Assembly: GCF_036417845.1 (NCBI RefSeq)
Contig: NC_089994.1
Location: 15,580,001-15,644,000 of the forward strand
Length of the DNA: 64,000 nucleotides
Origin: Apteryx mantelli
Taxonomy: Eukaryota > Chordata > Aves > Apterygiformes > Apterygidae
Direction of reading: 5' to 3'
Part shown: positions 45,576 through 59,534 of the stretch, one piece after another
How positions within the stretch are numbered: the first letter of the stretch is position 1
Layout of the letters: each line of letters begins with the position of its first letter
Notes under the pieces: generated by a model
Database searches by the model: none
The model's input: only the letters and a program-made list of their open reading frames with translations
What the model was told of the DNA's origin: nothing
Position numbers and translations under genes: made by a program

Positions 45576-48500
45576 CTTGATTTTCGCCCCCCTTTCAGCC
45601 TCCCCCGCCCCGCGCGAAGGGGCTGTGGTGGCACGGGGTTGCCCGGTGGCTTGCCGAGAGCCCCCGTTCACCGGCCGAGAGCGCGGCGGCGCTCGGAGGC
45701 GGCCAGGGCGGCTTGGCAGGAGGGAGCGGGTGAGCGCGGCAGCGCGGGCTGACCCGCGCCCTCGAGGCCGTCCTCACGCCTCCCCGTTTCGCGCAGCCTT
45801 CGAAGCGCCGGCGTGGCCGTTTGGCCGGCTCCGTGGCCCCGGGGAGCTGGCCACCGCACCACTTGGGCCTCCGAAACAAAGCGGGAGGCATCCCCAACAC
45901 CCCGTGCAGCCACTAGCCGGGAGGAGCGGGGTGTGCCGAGGAGGGAGTCCACGTAAACGGGGCCTCGGAGAATGGTTAGGTTGGGCTTGCTGAAGCCAAT
46001 ATGGGCATTTATTGCGCAATGACGGGCTCACGTTAATGTTTCCTTGTCCTCAGCCCTGGTTACGCTTTTCTCGTCACGCTTTGCCTCTGCGTAGATGCCA
46101 GGCGGTGAGAAACGTGGGGCAGGCCCACCCGTGCGGCCCAGTCTGGGGGAGCTTTGGTCACCGCAAATGGGTTTCCAGGGGAAGCTCTGCTGAAACTGAG
46201 CTGGCGGCTTCCTCGTGGTCCGAGCTGTTGGCCCAGCGCTGAGCAGGACCATGGCTGCTTGTGCTATGCTGGTAACAACTCCGATGAACACAAGTTAACA
46301 TTTCTTCTGGGGAGTGATTAAAACGTGAGGGGTCTGGTATTGCACCTAGTGCTGAAGGCTTTCACGCTGAGGATGGCACAAAGTACTCGGAGGTAGGGTT
46401 TGATCCCAAAAGAGTCCTGACTCCATTCTGCTGAGGGAGCCAGGCACTACATGGTGCCAAGTGGACTTGCCAGCTGGATTTGTTTAGTTTTTTTTTCTTA
46501 CTCAGGTCAAAAAGAAAGGCTGAGGATGCCCAAATCCACCTTTGACTGAAATGAGGGACCCTTCTCAGAGTAGCTGAAGCAATTTGTATGCACTGAGCTG
46601 TGCAGAAGAATGTCACTGATTTATAAATGTCAAATAGCCACCAAGCAGCCCCCACAAGAACCTCAGTGAATTCCTACCTCTGACCCGCTCCTCGGCTCCC
46701 TCAGCCACAGAGGCTGGTTCAGAGCCCCATACTGTAAGAGTCTCACACAGGCTACAGCTGATCAGCAAATGTCAGAGGGGACCAAAGGTCAAAATTTCCA
46801 TAAATTAGGCCCTGGCTTGGTACCTATCACGTAATGGGATTTGCTGGGCAGTTAGTGCTGTGAACTGCAGTGATTCAACCCAACAGTTTCCCTGCCCCTC
46901 TCCTGAAGTGGTGAGGCTGTAGCTGCAAGAGGAAGGAGTGTCTTCAAAACTGCTTTCCTGAAAGAAAAAAAAGAGCAGGACAAAGGACTTGGACACTAGA
47001 CGGGGGCGAGCATGGTATCCTTTCCTCCTACAGAGATATATTTTAGCTTGGGGGGAAAAAAAATGTATTTTTTCCAAATCTTTTTTTGAGAAACTACAGT
47101 TCCATTTTTCCTGAAGCTAAAGAACATATATTTTTTAAAAGTAAATTTCGGCACGATGCACATGCTTAGCATGGAAGTGTGTGTTCGTGGTTTAGGGTTT
47201 GCTGAGCTCTAAACAATTGAAAAGCTAGGAACTGTTGAGCAGCCCCAAGGATTTGTAGGGGTATTGACTTCACTTATGACTGGCTAAAATACTGCTGGGT
47301 TGTGCAGGGCGCATGTGTGTGCACATATTATGGTGGAGGTGTTATTATTCGACTGTTTAAAGTTAGCCTTGGGTAGCTCACCCAAGATGGAGCTCTCTTG
47401 TGTAAAGCACAGGGTGGGCAGGTAGTAAGAAATGCCTCCTGTCCTGAAGGCTGTAATAGGAATGACTCATTCTTGGGGTAGACGTCTTCCTGGAGCCACA
47501 GGGTCCAGCTCTTGGCCAGTGAATATTTGGCTGAATAGAAGGTCAGTGAAGAATAGAGAGTGCCGACAGAGAGGTATATGCTGGGTAGGTTGAATTAGTC
47601 CTGTTGAAATAGGACATAAATACTGTACAGTGCCCCACTAAAGAAGAAAAACAACAAGTGGGGGATTTTCGGCTGAGGCAATGTTGCTCTACTGAAATCA
47701 TCCTTGGGTCAGCAATTCCTAATTTACTGGGGATTGGTATGTTCTTGTGTCTTGGCTGGGAGCAGGGGAACTGGGTCCTTGTGTGTATGGTGGAACAAGG
47801 AGGAAGGAAAAGTCTGGAGGGAAGTTTTCTGAAGCAGCTCAGTGTAGACAAACAGGTGCAAATACAGTGGTACAAGGGCAGCAGTGTCTGAAGGCATAGA
47901 CTGTGGCACAGTAGCCTCCGCTACCAGCACTAACCCTGAAGGAATAACTCTGTTAGCTGGGAATTTGAGTACAAAACAACAATAATTAAGGGGGCGAGCA
48001 GCAGAAAGCTAGGGAAAATTCCTGCAGGACTACATATGTTAAGAGTCACTCTCAGGCAGAGGTGTATTTCTGATGATGCTGATTAAAGTGATCTTTTTGA
48101 AACCTACAGAGTTCTCACAGACTCTCCAACTTTTCTTCTCTTGCCTGTTTTGTTAACGAAAACAACTCTAGGCCCAGTCCTGAAATGGTTGAAGAACTGT
48201 GCTTTGCTGGAGCTGCAGGAGTGTGGTGTTGCCCAGGATCAGAGAACTGCTGTGTGCCAGACAGGTGATGCTGCACATGGGTTTGGCAGCTCTTCTCAGG
48301 TAATGAGCAGAGGGTCTGCTGAGGGCTGTGTGGTCTTGACAGATTCCTCAGTTGACTGCTGGGGCTTTGACCCCATGCTTGAATGCCCCCTCTTGCTACT
48401 GGTTGCCTTGCTAAGTACCGAGGGACTCATGTCTCACACTGCTCTCACTGGTGGTGCTCCTTGTTTCCCCTCACAGCCTCTCTACCACCATGGCCTTTTC

Positions 48501-48602
48501 TCTGCCTCCCTTCCCTCCAGATTCTGGCCAGGTTCCTATCTCCAGCACAGCTTTGATAAAATATCCACCAGCCCTTTTTGGCCATGTACATTATGCTAGT
48601 AA

Positions 48603-48706
48603 GATATATCATGAACATGGATATGTTCATGATATATCTGGATCGTGGATATCTGGATATGTTCATGGATATCTGGATATATCATCCAGATGATATATCT
48701 GGATCA
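48603..48706. repeat. Palindromic and tandem GATATATC / ATGTTCATG cluster
   Basis: 48603-48618 and 48623-48638 form a perfect 16-bp inverted repeat with loop GGAT. Further copies of GGATATCTGGATATGTTCATG-like words follow, and a second small palindrome GATATATCAT-CCAG-ATGATATATC ends the block near 48698. The segment is made almost entirely of a few words in both orientations. Confidence 0.93.
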
Positions 48707-51700
48707 CCAGTACAAAATGATGCTGCACTGGTGGGAACCCATGAGGGAGGGGCTATGTGGGTGGTGGGGGCAGAAACCCAGACAGCCTTCATGATGTGGA
48801 CAGCCCTGCTTCTGGATAAAAGCCCTTACCCCCTTGAATCTGCAAGGTTCAGGCTTCTGGATGCTTTGGTGAATCCTCTGACTTCTGTTTCCCTAGCTAG
48901 TCTCTTTGCTAGACTTGAGTGCTTTAGGAATCTGCCATCTCACAGACATGGCAGAATGTCAGCATCACGTGCTAAGTTTCCTTCCACTGCTGCCAGGCTT
49001 GAAAGACAAATACAGTGAGGGAAGAAAGAGACAGGATACAAACACCTACATCAGGACTTTTTCTGAAGCAAGCTGGGTGGCAAAATGGGAAGAATGTTAG
49101 GAATGTCCCTTCTGGTTCACCATCGAACTTGATCCTTTGGGAACACCCACAGCATAAGTAGTCCCAGTAAGACAGGCTTGGGCCACAGTTGGACGTAGCT
49201 ACGTTCTTTGGTTGCCTTTGAAGAGGTGCAATCTTTCCTCTCTGCAGTGTGTTCCTGACAGTGGTATTAAGAGCATCAGCGTCTCTCAAGCTGAGGGAAA
49301 TGCAACAGAATAGAAGCCAGGTGCATCAGGCCCAGACCACCCTTGACTGGGACCTTATGGAGTTGTTTACCTCAGCACAAAATGACCCAAAGCAAGAGGG
49401 TGTTGTATCGCCATTCACTGCGTGGGTCCAGATGATGCTACAAACAGCAGGAAGCACGTCTGTAGTGTTGGACCTGGATATCACATGCCGATAAGGATTT
49501 ATTTCGCAGAGCAGCATGGCAGAGATTGAACTGAAGGAGCCTTTTCCCTGACAAGCAGAGGCAGTTAACCAGGAGATGAAATCACCTCCTTTCAGGAAGA
49601 GGCCCAATCATCTATTTTTAGGCAGCTCCCACATCAGAAATTCTTTTGACCTGGACTCTTGAGTCTTGGCTGTCTGGTCAAGTGAAGGCCAAAGCCCAGA
49701 AGGAACCAAACTAACATAGGCATTTGCCTCTGAGAGATCTCTTGGGAGATAACTGGTCTCCTTGGAGCATCCTGAGGTATAGCTTTGCTAAGCCACCACG
49801 AGGGCTTGTAACTTGTTCCTCACTCCCATTAGCACTGCATCAGTTCTGCACTGTGGATGCTGTGCAGCTCCCTCAAGTCAGGGCTGCACCTGCCCAGGGC
49901 CCCTTTACCCTCATCAGATAAACATTCCCTCACTGCAGTGAACTGGAACAAACTGTCTAGCAGAAAATGGGAACCAAAGCCACAGAATCTCCTTTTCTGG
50001 GGTTCAGGAGTGGCTGTTCTTGGCAATAAATCAAAGAAAGCAAATTCCCTTTGATTATTCTGGGCTTGACATAAAGACAGTAGATCTTCCAGACAAGGCG
50101 TGAGACTTTGCTACTGCAGTCAAGTAGAATGATCTTTAAAAAACATGCATAGGGTTAGGTGTGGCAAATGCTGCCTGCTCACATTTGACTGCAGTCTGCA
50201 CAGTTTGTGCCACAATCAATGCAATAAATTAACTGAACGCTATTATAGAGTGAGCAAAGGGTCCAAAGCCCAGGGAAATCATCATAAAGACTTCTGCTGA
50301 CTTTGCTTGCCTTTGAATAGGGCCCTACATGCAGACTATTCAATTGCCAATTGAGTCCTGTTGGCGTTTGCTGATATTGTTACACGCTTGAGTCAAAACA
50401 CACCTCCCTGCCTCAGTGCCCTGGCGAAAGACCTGCCCATTATCCTGTGAAATTTCTTCTGCTTGTCTGTCAGGGCTGCTGTGCTGTAATCCTGGAGGAT
50501 AATCAACAGCGAAACCATTCATAAATCACAGCTTACAGAAAAGACGCCGGTAGGGTCTTAAGTTTCCAGCTTGCAAGGCCATCATTTCAACAATGACAGT
50601 CAAAGGGGAGATTATGAATTCTTTTACATGGAAAAGTTTTTCTTGGAAGAGCAGCCTTCTTTTTAGTTGCCTGTAAATACAGTCATGTGGATTTGATTTC
50701 TACATGGCCCTTCTGCCCGCTTGTGGGGAGCGCTCTGCAACCCCAGTGGGCCTGTTCTCACACCAAACTGGCATGTAGAGGGACTGCGGCAGGATTTACA
50801 TAAGGCATCAAAAGCAAAGAACTAAAGCTTTGTCCAGTGCTAGTAGAGGCCAAATGGGCCATCTGTTTGGGAGGCAGTGGTAGGAAGTTCCACAGAACTA
50901 TTCCCCTGTTTGTTCAAGTCCACCATGGCTCTGGGTCCAATCACAGAATGGGAATAAAATGGGTCCCCTGTTTTATGGTGCAAGTAAAGCCTTCAGAGTT
51001 TACCTGTACTTGCACCTTGTGGGGTTTAGGACTGTATGAGTACAGTGAAGTGAGTCTACAGCCAAAAAGTGAATGCAGTGGGCTGAACTGAACCCCACTG
51101 ACAAGAGAGGTGCCTGTCTCTGATCCAGACTGTGTTGGCTTGCTTTGCTCATTTGGACCAAGTGCTGTATCTAGGAAGGAAGGCAGAAAGGTTCTCTGCA
51201 GTCCTTGCCCTCGCTGCTGCAGATGACGACTGGCAGTGCTCACAGCGTATCTCCTCAAGCCCAGAAGAGTGAGTCCCAGCCAGGCTCCAGGCTCATGCTC
51301 ATGGCTGCCACCAGACAGCCCAGCTGGAAAGAGGCTGTATATCCAGTGCAAGTCTGGGATAGCAACACTTTACAGCATGGTTTCCTGCTAACTTTAACAA
51401 GATCTATTTGAATAATTACTTAGACCAAGGTCTGACTCTAGCTGCTTCCATTTCCATGCACAGGGCAAAGTAGGAGAGCATTACTGGTCAAAGGTGAATT
51501 CACTTTCTCAGACCTATCCATTTTCAGAATCACTGGTAGACACCTAGGACTTGCTTACTGTTGTATGTCTAGTGGTTTGGTTTCCAAGGGTGCTGAGCAC
51601 TGATGCCACTGTAGTAACAGGTAACTTGGGTCATGCCAAGCTTGAAAACTAGAGGGATGTGACTTTTAATCTGCGCAGGATTTAGTGCCATCCTTGCCTG

Positions 51701-54191
51701 GGGCATTCTTTCTCATTATCAGGCCCGCTGAGAGAGAGATAGGTGAACAGACCATTTTTAAAAAATGGCTGATAACTGCACATATTTGGAGTTGGCTTAT
51801 TATTTAAAAAGAGCAAGTTAGTTAGCTCAGTTAAGCTACCAGAGGTTGTGGAGCCTGAAAGAACCATTTTTTTAATTAAAGAAAAAAATCAAAATCAAAT
51901 CCTCCCTCATGGGAGGATTTGTTTTTTCATTTGCAAATGAAGCATCATCTCTACTATGAGAAAATACATCTTGTAAAGCCTGATGATGAATCCTGCAAAG
52001 GGGTGGAGTCGAAGGAGTGAAAGCCTGGAGAAGACATAATGGGAACAGAAGAAAGACCATGTGGAGGAATACAGGCTGCTGAGACATCGGACATGCTTTC
52101 CACGTTAGTTTTCCATTCAGAGGGAGAACTAGGTGGCTCTCTGCTGGCATGTTTACACTCTCTGATTTCTAGATATGCACTGTGTTTCCTACTTCTGTTT
52201 TTCTAGCCTACTTAGTTTTGTGACAAGCAAGGGAAAAATATCACAGTGGGAAGGATGCTTCTGTTCTATGTCGGGTCAAAGAAAAACAAGAGCATGCCAA
52301 AAACTACCCTAATGAATTCAAAAATCTTTAAAAAAAGCAAAGTGTTTCCCAGTTTAAGACGTTATGCATTAAAAAAAAAAAAGATGGAAGAAGCATGGAT
52401 AACAGTGAGGATAACTCTCCCCAAGGAAAGAAAGTTTTTTCAGATTTTATTTTTTAAGTGATGGTTTAAAATGCAGCACCTGAGGAGAGATGTAAAACCT
52501 CACTGAGCAGCTTAAAGATGAAATTCTTGACTCAAAAACATACATGTTATTTTAAGGACTCTTATAGTTCATATTCCTGGCTAGTCTATGAGGTTAACAT
52601 TGTGCCTCTTTGATTTACGACACATTATTCCCTCCTGTGATGTCTAACAGTCAATGGCACATTTCTTCTCCAGGTGTCCACTCCATTTAGCTCCTTTTCA
52701 AAGCTTAGAAGGACAACCAAAGCTCTCAAACTGTCTGTTGAGATGTGGCATGTTGAGAACAGGGAATGACGCAGTGACACATGTTGGACAATGGGAGAAT
52801 GGCTTCATAAGCCTCTTAGCTCTATTTCCTACAGCTCTAAATCAGGTATGACATGACAGAAATTATTTGTGCACCATTAGGTGACCTGAGGATTGGAAGG
52901 CCATCTTCTTCCAAGAGCAGTAGCTCTCAGCCTGTGGCTTATGGAAGGAAACCAAGAAAAGCAAGTCTATTGTCAAATTAAATTCACTGTACAGGAGCTG
53001 CATCACCACTGAGAGTCCACAAATAGAAAAAAAAGTCTGTCTGAGGGACCTCTTCAAATTAAAAGTCTTTGGTTTCCATGTCTAAATGAATATCCTACTG
53101 AAATCCAGTTGCTTCAGAATCTCATTGTCTCTCTTGATGAAAGAAAGGGAGCTAAGAACTGAGCTATCTTGAAGGATCTCAGTCCCTAGACGCTGGAGCT
53201 CAGTAACTTTGTTCTTAGACATCACTGAGCTGAGAAAACAGTTTCCTTCTGTTTATCCTTATCAGCAGGCTCTTAGCAAATCCCTCACACACAGCTCTCC
53301 CCCATCCCGGGCTATCCAAGAATAACTGTATCACTGGGAATCTACTCTTTCTCTTCTGATTTCTGTGATAAACTGAGACAGAGACAGACTGACCCCTGTG
53401 TCTGTGGAGCTCAGAGGGACTGACCGTACCTCTGTAATTGCTGTCTGGCGGCAATATCTGGCCATGCTGTATCCAGCTGCCTAGCAGCTGTGGCTGAAAC
53501 AACATCCCAAGGCATGAGATTCAAGCTTGGGCTAGACTGGTCAATCAAAACCCTCTGAATTTACCAAACTGCCATCAAAGTTTTAGGAATGGTGGTTACC
53601 CAAGTGTGGTCACCCATCCCCTGACAGCCAGGCTGAGACCACTGGAGTCATCAGCTAAATTAGTTTGAATTGATGATGTGCAGATTAAAAGCTCCGCAAC
53701 CCAGCCCCCATTATGCATGCGACTCCCACTTCCTTTTGTATTTCTTTAATAGAAAAATAACAGGAAAAGCAATTACTGGCCATGCGAAATATAAGCTCAT
53801 ACAATATTTCCTATAAGGCTTCAAGCAGCTCCTTGTTAAAGCAGATAAGTTAATCTATCTTTTTGTGCAGGTCACAGTAGGTTTTCAGCTTTAAATCACT
53901 ATGGTACAGTAACTAATGGCATTTACCATAGAAATGACATTGAAAAAACAATGAATCCAGGCAATTATTAGGTGTATATTTCCAGTGAAAACAACCCACA
54001 TAAAGACAGTGTCAGTAAAAAGGATGATTGATCATCTGTATTTTGCTCCCTTGCATTTTCTTGACCACTTTCTTTACCATGTAGTATTAACTCTAGCGCA
54101 ATCATTGTAATGAAATCTACTAGGGGACTTCTCAGCACAAGGAACTCTGGCACTGCCGGGAGGGGCTCAGCAGGGCTTTTTACCCCTGCAG

Positions 54192-54254
54192 GATGAAACT
54201 GCATAGCCAGAGGAGTACGACCCCTTCGGGCATTCAGCTTTCAGAAAGACCAAG
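54192..54254 (+). other. Exon-like block, unassigned
   Basis: 63 nt between a very good acceptor (CTTTTTACCCCTGCAG) and donor (CCAAG|GTAAGA). One frame is open and starts with ATG at the second base (MKLHSQRSTTPSGIQ...). Not recognised; it may be a non-coding RNA exon or chance. Confidence 0.2.
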
Positions 54255-54329
54255 GTAAGAGCTTTACCAGAATTTTTTTCTTTTTTCCATTTTGAATTCT
54301 TGGTAAAATGCTATATGTTCCAGTCTTGA

Positions 54330-54670
54330 CTCAGAGCTCATTTAAAGTCAATATAAAGACTCTTGTTGACTTTAATGAGCAGTGCCTTGAACCCTAAAGC
54401 TACTACATGATCAAAACTCCCACTGAATTGTAAATATGTAGGAGTTTTGTTTGCATTGCAGATATAATAGTTGGCTACAATGCAGGGATGCTTTGGATTG
54501 TTTTCTATAGTGGTTTTTGTGCCTCTTTCAGATGCCCAGTAGTTTTACTGGACTGTATATAATTATAATTTTGATTATTAGGTTAAATAATTGGCCAGAT
54601 TCAATCTCAATGTAAAACAGGCACAACTGAAAGCTACTGAAGTCAGTGAGTGAGATTTGGCTTTTCTCAG
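54330..54670. repeat. Possible ancient amniote interspersed repeat
   Basis: Words such as TTGACTTTAATGAG, AAAACTCCCACTGAATTG and CAGATTCAATCTCAATGTAAAACAG-type phrases resemble the decayed 3' ends of old LINE/MIR-like elements common in sauropsid DNA. The family cannot be named by eye. Confidence 0.35.
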
Positions 54671-55433
54671 AATATGTATGATGGTGTTCAATTTCTGGCC
54701 ACTGGTGTGGGAAAGCCTGTTCTCGTGGTACATCTGGTCCACCCACGTGCCATAGCGCCAGGAGAGAAGTTCTAACACTGAGCCCACAGTACAGATTTTG
54801 CAGTTAGCAGGGCAGGTCTGTGAAGTAATGAGAAGCAAAGAAAATCAGTGCATAATAGAAAAAAATGTGCAATACACAAAGATATTTTATTTCAGGTCTC
54901 CTCAGAAAAAAATCAAGGACAAGACCAAAGCTTGGAGCTTGAAGCATCTCACTGAGTGGCATCATTTTGGACAGCCCTTGGAAAGGTGTGTCACTTGTTC
55001 TCTAGACTGCCACAACCCCCTGGGATGCTGTAAAAATAGTTGGCAGTGCCTGACAGACAGGCAAGAGACGTGTGACCCTAAATTATGATGTTTTCCTTTT
55101 CATGATGAAATGAATGCTGCCTTAGACAGAGGCTGAAATACATCTGTTTGCGGTGGGAGTGCCATTTTAGACCCATTTCTTTTGAAACTGGGGCTGGAAT
55201 TGCCAGGGATCAGCAGAGCTCTGGGCTCACAAAGAGGGCACTGTCTTTGAGGAATCTTTACATAAGCCCTGCACAACCAAAGCAACAAGAGTTTGCACAG
55301 CTGCTGCTGGAAGCAAACATGTTCTTTTAGCTGACCTGTGCTGCTGACTTCGGGCATTAAATCTGACGCTTTCCAGATGTATGGCCTTCTCTTGCCACAG
55401 TCCACAAACGTTTGGTCCCCAGCTAAAAAGGAA

Positions 55434-55460
55434 AATAATAACAATAATAATAATAATAAA
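55434..55460. repeat. (AAT)n microsatellite
   Basis: Interrupted AAT/ATA repeat (AAAATAATAACAATAATAAT...) of about 27 bases. Confidence 0.9.
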
Positions 55461-58400
55461 AGGGTGCTGTAAATACCACGTTGTAGTGTATATTCCAGAC
55501 ATTTACATTTACAGATTGCATGGTCCAGTCCAGAGGTGAGTGGCATTATGCTGTCCTGGGAGTCATGTTCTGAACCACATTTGGTTCAGAGTTAATTAGT
55601 GTTGCATCTACCTTCAGTCTCATCGTTGGTTGAGCACCTTCTTCAGAGAAGGTGGCTAATTATCTAGAGCTCCTTTTACCTGTTGGGAATTGGTGAGTTT
55701 TTGTGTCTGTGAGTGTACGACCCCCAGGGAATATCCCTCAATCTGTGCTGTGGCCCAGGAGCATTCACAGGACAAAGATATCTTCCCAAATAATCAGTAT
55801 ATTATGCTTTGTGCCTCATGGCAAACCTGGTCCTTGCACATCCAGGCACAGATTTACCAGTCAGGATGTGATAGGATGCTTGTGAAGTATTGGCTGCAGG
55901 ACAAGTGACAGGGAAAGGGCTCGCTGCTCCCTCACACCATGTCCTGACTCCATCTCTGCTGCCACAAGGTTACAAGCTGTGCTGTAAAAGTCACTAATGA
56001 CTGCACAACAGGCCCTGAGACCAGGTTGTTCACTTGCTTCTGAGAATAAAATGGAACCTCATCCTTGCTCCAGACCCAGCATAAATTGTTCTCTTTCCCA
56101 GGCTGGATATTTTTAACGTGAATTCCCTCCCCTACAGAGCCCTGCAGCACTTGGGCGTTGAGGTGTTCCTAGGGAGGGTGATGGAAGGGTGTGGGTTGGC
56201 TGAAAAGGATCATTTATTTTATTCCATTTTATTTAGGTGTGGTATTTATAAAGTTTCCAAAATTGGCAGCAAGAGAAAGTAAAATATTCTGCTGAACTGA
56301 AGACTGCCCTGGCACAGACAGCTGCAGCCCAGCCTCTCTTCAGCCTGCTCTGCCAGTTCTCTCAAGCATGGTTTGAGGACCACCTTCAATGAGATCAAAA
56401 GGTGATTTTCCCAGTGCTTGTTCCCCACACTGCTTTACTTTCACAATCTGCCAGCTGGGTGTGAGTGGTCAGAGAGGACCCAATTCTGGCCTCCCTTGAA
56501 CTGTGAATAGCACTAGGGAAGACAATGGTGCAATGAAGGTCAAGTTAGATCCCAGAGAGCCTACAATGTCCAAGAGATGTGTTCTTGTTATGGTGATTTG
56601 GGGCATCCAGGGAAGCAGGTACTCAAAACAATCTGTTCTTTAATTACCTGGCAACTCCTGGATCCCTCCAGCTTGGAGGATTGCCAGTTTTAGTATCCTG
56701 GGAAAGGACCCTAGAAATATGGGACAGACAGCAGCTGAGAGAGGGTAGTCATTTGGTGCTCATTTCTACAGGGCTTTTTAGCTACAAAGTAGTTAGCTGC
56801 TTACATTTTTCTTCCTCGCCTTTCTTGCTTTCTTACTAATTGCACAGTCTTGTGGAAGGGGTGTTCTCTTCCTCCAAGCATTATTAAGGGCATAGTAACA
56901 TGCATCATTTATATCTCAGAGGAATTTTTAACCTCTGTTTCTTTTTCTGGCTGTGAAGAAATGCTGCCATTTCCAATTTTTCATGGAATGAAATTACAAA
57001 AAATTCTGGTTTGCGGAGGCCAAAGGATTTTACTCTGACAGTTTTTGATCAAAAGTAAATGTTTTGGCATTCCTCAAATTGACGTGTCCCTTTAGTTTGT
57101 TCAATTAACCCAAAAAGCTTTGCTTCAACTGCGTTCAACACTAAACGTCAGCCTCCCCTTGAATTGAATTTCCTCCCAGCAGCTCTAGGCCAGGAACTTA
57201 ATGCTCCTGTTTCTCAGGGGACAGTCCTTAGCTCCTATCATGTCTCACAGACCTTAGAGTCCACTCTGCATCACAGAGGATGTAATCCTCTAGGAAACAG
57301 CCTGTAGGAAAGATGAGACTTCTAAACCACAGCTCCAGTGAGACAGTGTACTTACAGGGAAATGAGACTTTAATAGTTTATTGAACACATTCAAACCAAA
57401 ACATAGTTTTCTGATTTTGTTCCAACTGGCCCTGAAGAAAATACTGCTTCTTGACTTTTCTTAATTGAAAAAAATTGTGTATTTTTATTTCTTTATTCTG
57501 AGAGGAAAGAAGGTTCAAAATTGGGATGTTTTTCCTCCCTGAAAATTTCAATTTTGTGAAAACTGCCTTCTTTGCTGGGCAGTCTTCCCAAAGGGAATCC
57601 CCAGCCAGCCCCAGTGCTAATATCAGTGCACAGTCTTTGGAGCTGATCCAGAGGTCATTCACGCCATTAGACATTTTTATCGTGGACTTGAATAAACTTT
57701 GGACCAGGCTCTTTTGGCAGGAACATATACAGTCTGGAAACCTAAAAATAAATCCTGATTTGGAGCCGTCCACAGCTTTTCAACCACCACGATGGTACGT
57801 AGGTATGAGCTTGCGCAGAGAAGGACTAACACAATGAGGTGATTTGTCCGCCGCTGTGGCTAGAATATCTTTTGGTTTTGGTGAAATAAACAAAGAGAGA
57901 GAGAGCGTTCTGCAAGCTCAATGTTAGGAGCTCTTTACAAATATTTCCCCTGTGAAGCATCAACCCCAGAGGGTTCAGATGGAAGATATTGTCTCAGGAG
58001 ATGATTTGGCTTTCTTTGCAAGAAGCTTTGCAGCAGTAGTACCTCCTGGAATATGTAACAGTCACTCTCTGTCCTAGGAAGTGGAGAGGTCCCTCCACGA
58101 TACAGTTTGTCTGCACCAGTAGTTTTGGGGGCCAACAAGAACAATAGCCCAGAAGAAGAGAAGAAGCAGTCAAAACACAAAATATCACCACTGTGGGCTT
58201 AGTCCTTATTCTCTGGCTATTGAAGTTCATGCTGCACAGCTGGCCTTAAGTGACACTAGCACTGCCTCAATGCTGGTTTAGCCTGAGTCTGCTGCAGCCC
58301 CTGATTTTAGGTAAGAATGCTCTGATTTATGGCTGCAAATGGGATTTTCAACAGGGCAGTTTCATCAGGGGCAGAAGCTGTACCTGAAAATGTGATTGTA

Positions 58401-59515
58401 AGGCTTGACTTTGTTACCCCAGAACAGTGCATCTGCACTGTGCTCTCAGTTTGGCTGGTCTCAAAGCACTTACTCAGTCTTAATATCCAGCTGAGGCTGA
58501 CAGTTGTGGCTGGGATGAGGAGAGAGGACATTGATCTCCATACTTCCAGGAATGGGGTAGGACTATGTTCTCACTTTGACCAGGCCATCAGGTAATTTAC
58601 AGGTGCCTAGAGTGGATCTGGGCTGGATGCACAGCTGTGAGACTCCAACTGGAGACACCAATTAGCAGCAGGCTGCCCAAGGGAAGGAGGTGTTGAAGGG
58701 CTGAACATTTCCATCCTCTAAGCACTTTTGCAAATCTCAGCCTAGATGCAGAAGGTTCAGCAAAGCTATGAAAATAGTGACAACTGCTCTGGACCCTACT
58801 GAAGCAGCCTTCTGTCCTAATTTGCATCCTGTCCATGTTCTGAGAGATTCACAGGAGAGTCAAAGTGAGAAGAAAACTCTTGATCAAAATGAATCACAAT
58901 CCTCATATTCACCCTGCCCATTCCTCTTGCTGTGCAGCATGAAGGATTTGCTCTGCAAATACTGACAACAAATCTCACACTGTAATTACCCTGCCTAAAC
59001 CCTTTCACCTGGAGCCTGCTCCAGCTCTCTGCAGTGACCTGAGTCAGCTCTGTGTGCAGAAAAAGCAAAGCATTTCCAGCATCTCAATTCATTTTTACCA
59101 CCACAAGAGTTTAATAGTGTCTGTCACTGCTTGCTGGTTAGTGAATCATTAGAGCTGAGTACAAGTCAAGTCATTTGCTGTTGCTGAGGTTTTATGAGTG
59201 GCCACATTTTCTGCAACATTGTTTGGTTTCAAAACAAACAGTAATTCTCATTTGCACAATATATACTGAAGTCTAATTGATGCTAATTTTCCTGGTCTAA
59301 TGCATCTGAATATCCTTTGGCTCATTAGGAAACTGGATGTGCAGGAAATTACAGGGATTTTGGCTCTATGGACCCTCCCCAGGGTCAACAGGTCTCTGTG
59401 GGGCTGTTCTTCTGAAAAAAAAACAATTGCTATGGAGAAGGAGGGTGCTTGGCTTATGAGACCTGGGAGGAAACAGTGAAGAATAAGCGGTTGTATGATG
59501 TCAGGATATGAAGGC

Positions 59516-59534
59516 AGAGAGAGAGAGAGAGAGA
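59516..59534. repeat. (AG)n microsatellite
   Basis: Nineteen bases of uninterrupted AG dinucleotide in the region upstream of RFLNA. Confidence 0.93.

Noticed and set aside
52674..52846. Exon-like segment with acceptor TTCTTCTCCAG and donor CAG|GTATGA
   Set aside because: Peptide unrecognised, no phase partner nearby, and such combinations occur by chance in 18 kb of DNA.
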